Part shown: one piece after another, positions 4,377-6,353 of the stretch
Layout of the letters: every line of letters begins with the position of its first letter
How positions within the stretch are numbered: position 1 is the first letter of the stretch
Source: Acidobacteriota bacterium
GTDB taxonomy: Bacteria; Acidobacteriota; Vicinamibacteria; Vicinamibacterales; UBA8438
Length of the DNA stretch: 6,353 nt
NCBI GenBank assembly: GCA_011523485.1
Contig: WTGR01000493.1
Location: forward strand, 1 to 6,353
Direction: 5' to 3'
Program-made: the position numbers and the translations under genes
Notes under the pieces: model-generated
Told to the model about the DNA's origin: nothing
What the model saw: the letters and a program-made list of their open reading frames with translations, nothing else
Databases searched by the model: none

Positions 4377-6353
4377 ATGCCCGCCGAAGAAGACCTGACC
4401 TGGGGCCGATCCACGGTCGAGACCGCCTGCCCCCTCGACTGTCCCGACAGTTGCAGCCTGGCCATCTCGCTCGAGCGCGGGCAGATCACGAAGATCGACC
4501 ACTCGCCGCGTTACGCCGGCACCAACGGCTTCATCTGCAGCAAGGTCCGCCGCTTCGACCGGCGCATCTACGGCGAGGAACGCCTGCTGCATCCGGGCTC
4601 CCGGCGCGGGGCGAAGGGCGAAGCGAGCTTCAACCGGATCACCTGGGATCAGGCCCTCGAGACCGTCGCCGGCCGCATGCGGGCGATCCGCGACAAGTTC
4701 GGCGCCGAAGCGATCCTGCCGTTGTCCTACGGCGGCTCGAACGGCCTGTTGTCGCAGGATACGAACGACGCCCGCCTGTTCCGCGCCTTCGGGACCTCGC
4801 GGCTCGCGCGCAACGTCTGCGCCGCGCCGACCACCACCGTGACCGGCGCCCTCTACGGCCGCATGGCGGGCGTGGCCTACGAGGACTACCGCCACGCACG
4901 GCTCATCGTCATCTGGGGAGCCAACCCTTCCACCTCCGGGTTCCACCTGGTGCCCCACGTCCGGCAGGCGGCGCGCGACGGGGCGACCGTCGTGGTCATC
5001 GATCCGCGCCGGACGCCGCTCGCCAAGCGCGCGGACATCCACCTCGCGGCGCGGCCGGGGACGGACGTGGTCATCGCACTGGCGATTCACCGGTTCCTCT
5101 TCGAGCACGGCTTCGCGGACGAGCAGTTCCTCTCGAAGTGGACGCACCATGCGGACGAGCTCCGGCAGCGTGCGTCCGAATGGACGTTCGACCGCGCCGC
5201 CGCCGTCGCCGAGGTGGACCCCGACCTGCTCGAGAAGGTCGCGGAGCTCTACGCGGAGACCTCGCCCGCCGTCATCCGCTGCGGATGGGGCCTGGAGCGC
5301 AACCGCAACGGCGGCAACGCGGCCCTCGCGGTGCTGGCCCTGCCCGCGGTCGGCGGCAAGTTCGGCGTCCGCGGCGGCGGGTACTCGATGAGCAGCTCGC
5401 GGGCCATGCCGTTGTCCGAGGAGGCCTGGATCGAGACCGGCGAGCCCGACACGCGCCTCGTCAACATGAACCGGCTCGGCCGCGCGCTGACGGAGTACGA
5501 CGACCCTTCGGTCAAGATGCTGTTCGTCTACAACTGCAACCCGCTGGCCACGATGCCGGCGCAGAACCGGGTGCTGGCCGGCCTGAAGCGGGACGACCTG
5601 TTCACGGTGGTCTTCGACCAGGTGATGACGGACACCGCGCGCTGGGCCGACGTCATCCTGCCGGCGACGACGTTTCTCGAGCAGTACGATCTGGCCCTCG
5701 GCTACGGGCACGGCGCGGTGCAGCTCGTGCAGCCGGTGATCGAGCCCGCCGGCGAGTCCCGTCCCAACGTGGAGGTCTTCGCGGAGCTGGCGGCGCGGCT
5801 CGGCATCGAGATCGGCGAGCTGGTGCAGAGCGACACCGGCACGCTGATGCACGTGGCCGGGGCGCTGCCGAACAACGCCGGCGAGGAGCTCCTGAGCCGC
5901 GGCATCACGCGCGGCGGGGCGCCTGCCGCCCCGGTGCAGTTCGTCGATGTCTTCCCGCGGACGCCGGACGGCCGGATCGACCTGCTGCCGGCCGTTCTGG
6001 AGCGTTCCGCCCCGCTCGGCCTCTACCGCTTCCGCCCGGAGCCGGCCCCCGACCGCTACCCGTTGGCCCTCATCTCCCCCGCCACCGACAAGACCGTCTC
6101 GTCGACGCTCGGCGAGCTGCGTACGCGGCAGGCACGCCTGCAGATGCACCCGCGCGACGCCGACGCGCGCGACCTGTCCACCGGGGACGTGGCGCGGGTC
6201 TTCAACGACGAGGGCGAGATGCACTGCGCGGTCACCGTGAACCCGGACGTGAAGCCGGGCGTGGTCAGCATGCCGAAAGGGCTCTGGCGGCGCAACACGA
6301 TGAACGGCGCGACCGCGAACGCGCTCGTTGCCGACGATCTGACGGACCTGGGC
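4377..6353 (+). CDS. Molybdopterin oxidoreductase with 4Fe-4S site (C-terminal end beyond window)
   Basis: This 659-residue open frame belongs to the DMSO reductase superfamily (bis-MGD enzymes). Seen: an N-terminal iron-sulphur motif, Cys at 18, 22, 26 and 54 (C-x3-C-x3-C-x27-C, in CPLDCPDSCSL and FICSKV), followed by the large molybdopterin domain. C148 in RNVCAAPTTT sits where formate dehydrogenases have the Mo-bound Sec or Cys, so Cys is the likely metal ligand. Also seen are VIWGANPSTSGFH, VVVIDPRRTPLAKRAD, YNCNPLATMPAQ and ADVILPATTFLEQYD, all usual for the family, and a C-terminal dinucleotide-binding domain from about residue 561 (YPLALISP, then GATANALVADDLTDLG). By family pattern only a few tens of residues are missing. 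There is no twin-arginine signal, so the enzyme is probably cytoplasmic. The substrate cannot be assigned. Start: ATG 4377 has a -10-like box five bases upstream; in-frame ATG 4362 would add five residues but overlaps that box. No Shine-Dalgarno precedes either. No electron-transfer subunit is in view. Confidence 0.9.
   Translation, partial: MPAEEDLTWGRSTVETACPLDCPDSCSLAISLERGQITKIDHSPRYAGTNGFICSKVRRFDRRIYGEERLLHPGSRRGAKGEASFNRITWDQALETVAGRMRAIRDKFGAEAILPLSYGGSNGLLSQDTNDARLFRAFGTSRLARNVCAAPTTTVTGALYGRMAGVAYEDYRHARLIVIWGANPSTSGFHLVPHVRQAARDGATVVVIDPRRTPLAKRADIHLAARPGTDVVIALAIHRFLFEHGFADEQFLSKWTHHADELRQRASEWTFDRAAAVAEVDPDLLEKVAELYAETSPAVIRCGWGLERNRNGGNAALAVLALPAVGGKFGVRGGGYSMSSSRAMPLSEEAWIETGEPDTRLVNMNRLGRALTEYDDPSVKMLFVYNCNPLATMPAQNRVLAGLKRDDLFTVVFDQVMTDTARWADVILPATTFLEQYDLALGYGHGAVQLVQPVIEPAGESRPNVEVFAELAARLGIEIGELVQSDTGTLMHVAGALPNNAGEELLSRGITRGGAPAAPVQFVDVFPRTPDGRIDLLPAVLERSAPLGLYRFRPEPAPDRYPLALISPATDKTVSSTLGELRTRQARLQMHPRDADARDLSTGDVARVFNDEGEMHCAVTVNPDVKPGVVSMPKGLWRRNTMNGATANALVADDLTDLG

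Noticed and set aside
3240..6224. One 994-codon minus-strand open frame covering the ABC gene and most of the molybdopterin gene
   Set aside because: Only its last 364 codons look like a protein family. The part beyond 4334 is an Arg/Gly/Val-rich mirror of the molybdopterin gene, open because high GC makes stops rare.
1..6353. CRISPR array, insertion sequence or U-tract terminators
   Set aside because: No regularly spaced repeats, no transposase motif and no stem followed by a run of T were found on either strand by eye.

Overview
The window is GC-rich (roughly two thirds G+C by eye) and densely coding. It looks bacterial. The small secreted barrel-like protein at 1045-1569 resembles a family I associate with Acidobacteriota (Vicinamibacteria-like metagenome bins). 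With the GC content and the hemerythrin, DUF3810 and molybdopterin gene mix, that phylum is my best guess, but this is inference and not proven by the sequence.

Left end (1-498): the start of an AAA ATPase of the DUF4143 type runs off the left edge on the minus strand. An AT-rich promoter with a perfect 13-bp palindrome precedes it. A 200-bp spacer without a credible gene follows. Next comes a 50-bp stretch that reads as the 3' half of a tRNA, most like tRNA-Arg(UCU), from the anticodon arm to an encoded CCA, with no 5' half. That is the usual footprint of an integrative element's attachment site. Its polarity puts the element on the left (with the ATPase) and the older chromosome on the right.

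Middle (506-1573): a hemerythrin-domain gene (minus) and a signal-peptide-bearing barrel-like protein (plus) diverge from a 56-bp gap. The barrel gene ends one base from the end of the next minus-strand gene.

Right-centre (1571-4334): four minus-strand genes lie in tandem with gaps of 29-36 bases and are probably co-transcribed. In transcription order they are a MalK-like ABC ATPase, a 68-residue GIY-YIG-like protein, a DUF3810 membrane protein with an HEWSH metal-binding motif, and a 62-residue conserved-looking small protein. The ABC protein keeps Walker A and a TOBE-like tail but has lost recognisable Q-loop, signature, catalytic Glu and H-loop residues, which makes it the oddest protein here.

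Right end (4377-6353): a cytoplasmic molybdopterin oxidoreductase with an N-terminal 4Fe-4S site and a probable Cys molybdenum ligand diverges from the ABC gene across 42 bases and runs off the right edge, probably nearly complete.

Two regulatory patterns recur. Both divergent gene pairs carry candidate -10 hexamers on opposite strands that overlap by the same central TA. Three ATG starts lack a Shine-Dalgarno and have a TANNNT box ending 5-6 bases upstream, as expected for leaderless mRNAs. I see no CRISPR array, no rRNA, no insertion sequence, no complete tRNA and no U-tract terminator. I do not see a complete, clearly new defence or metabolic system. The best leads are the degenerate ABC operon, the tRNA-derived junction and the promoter geometry.
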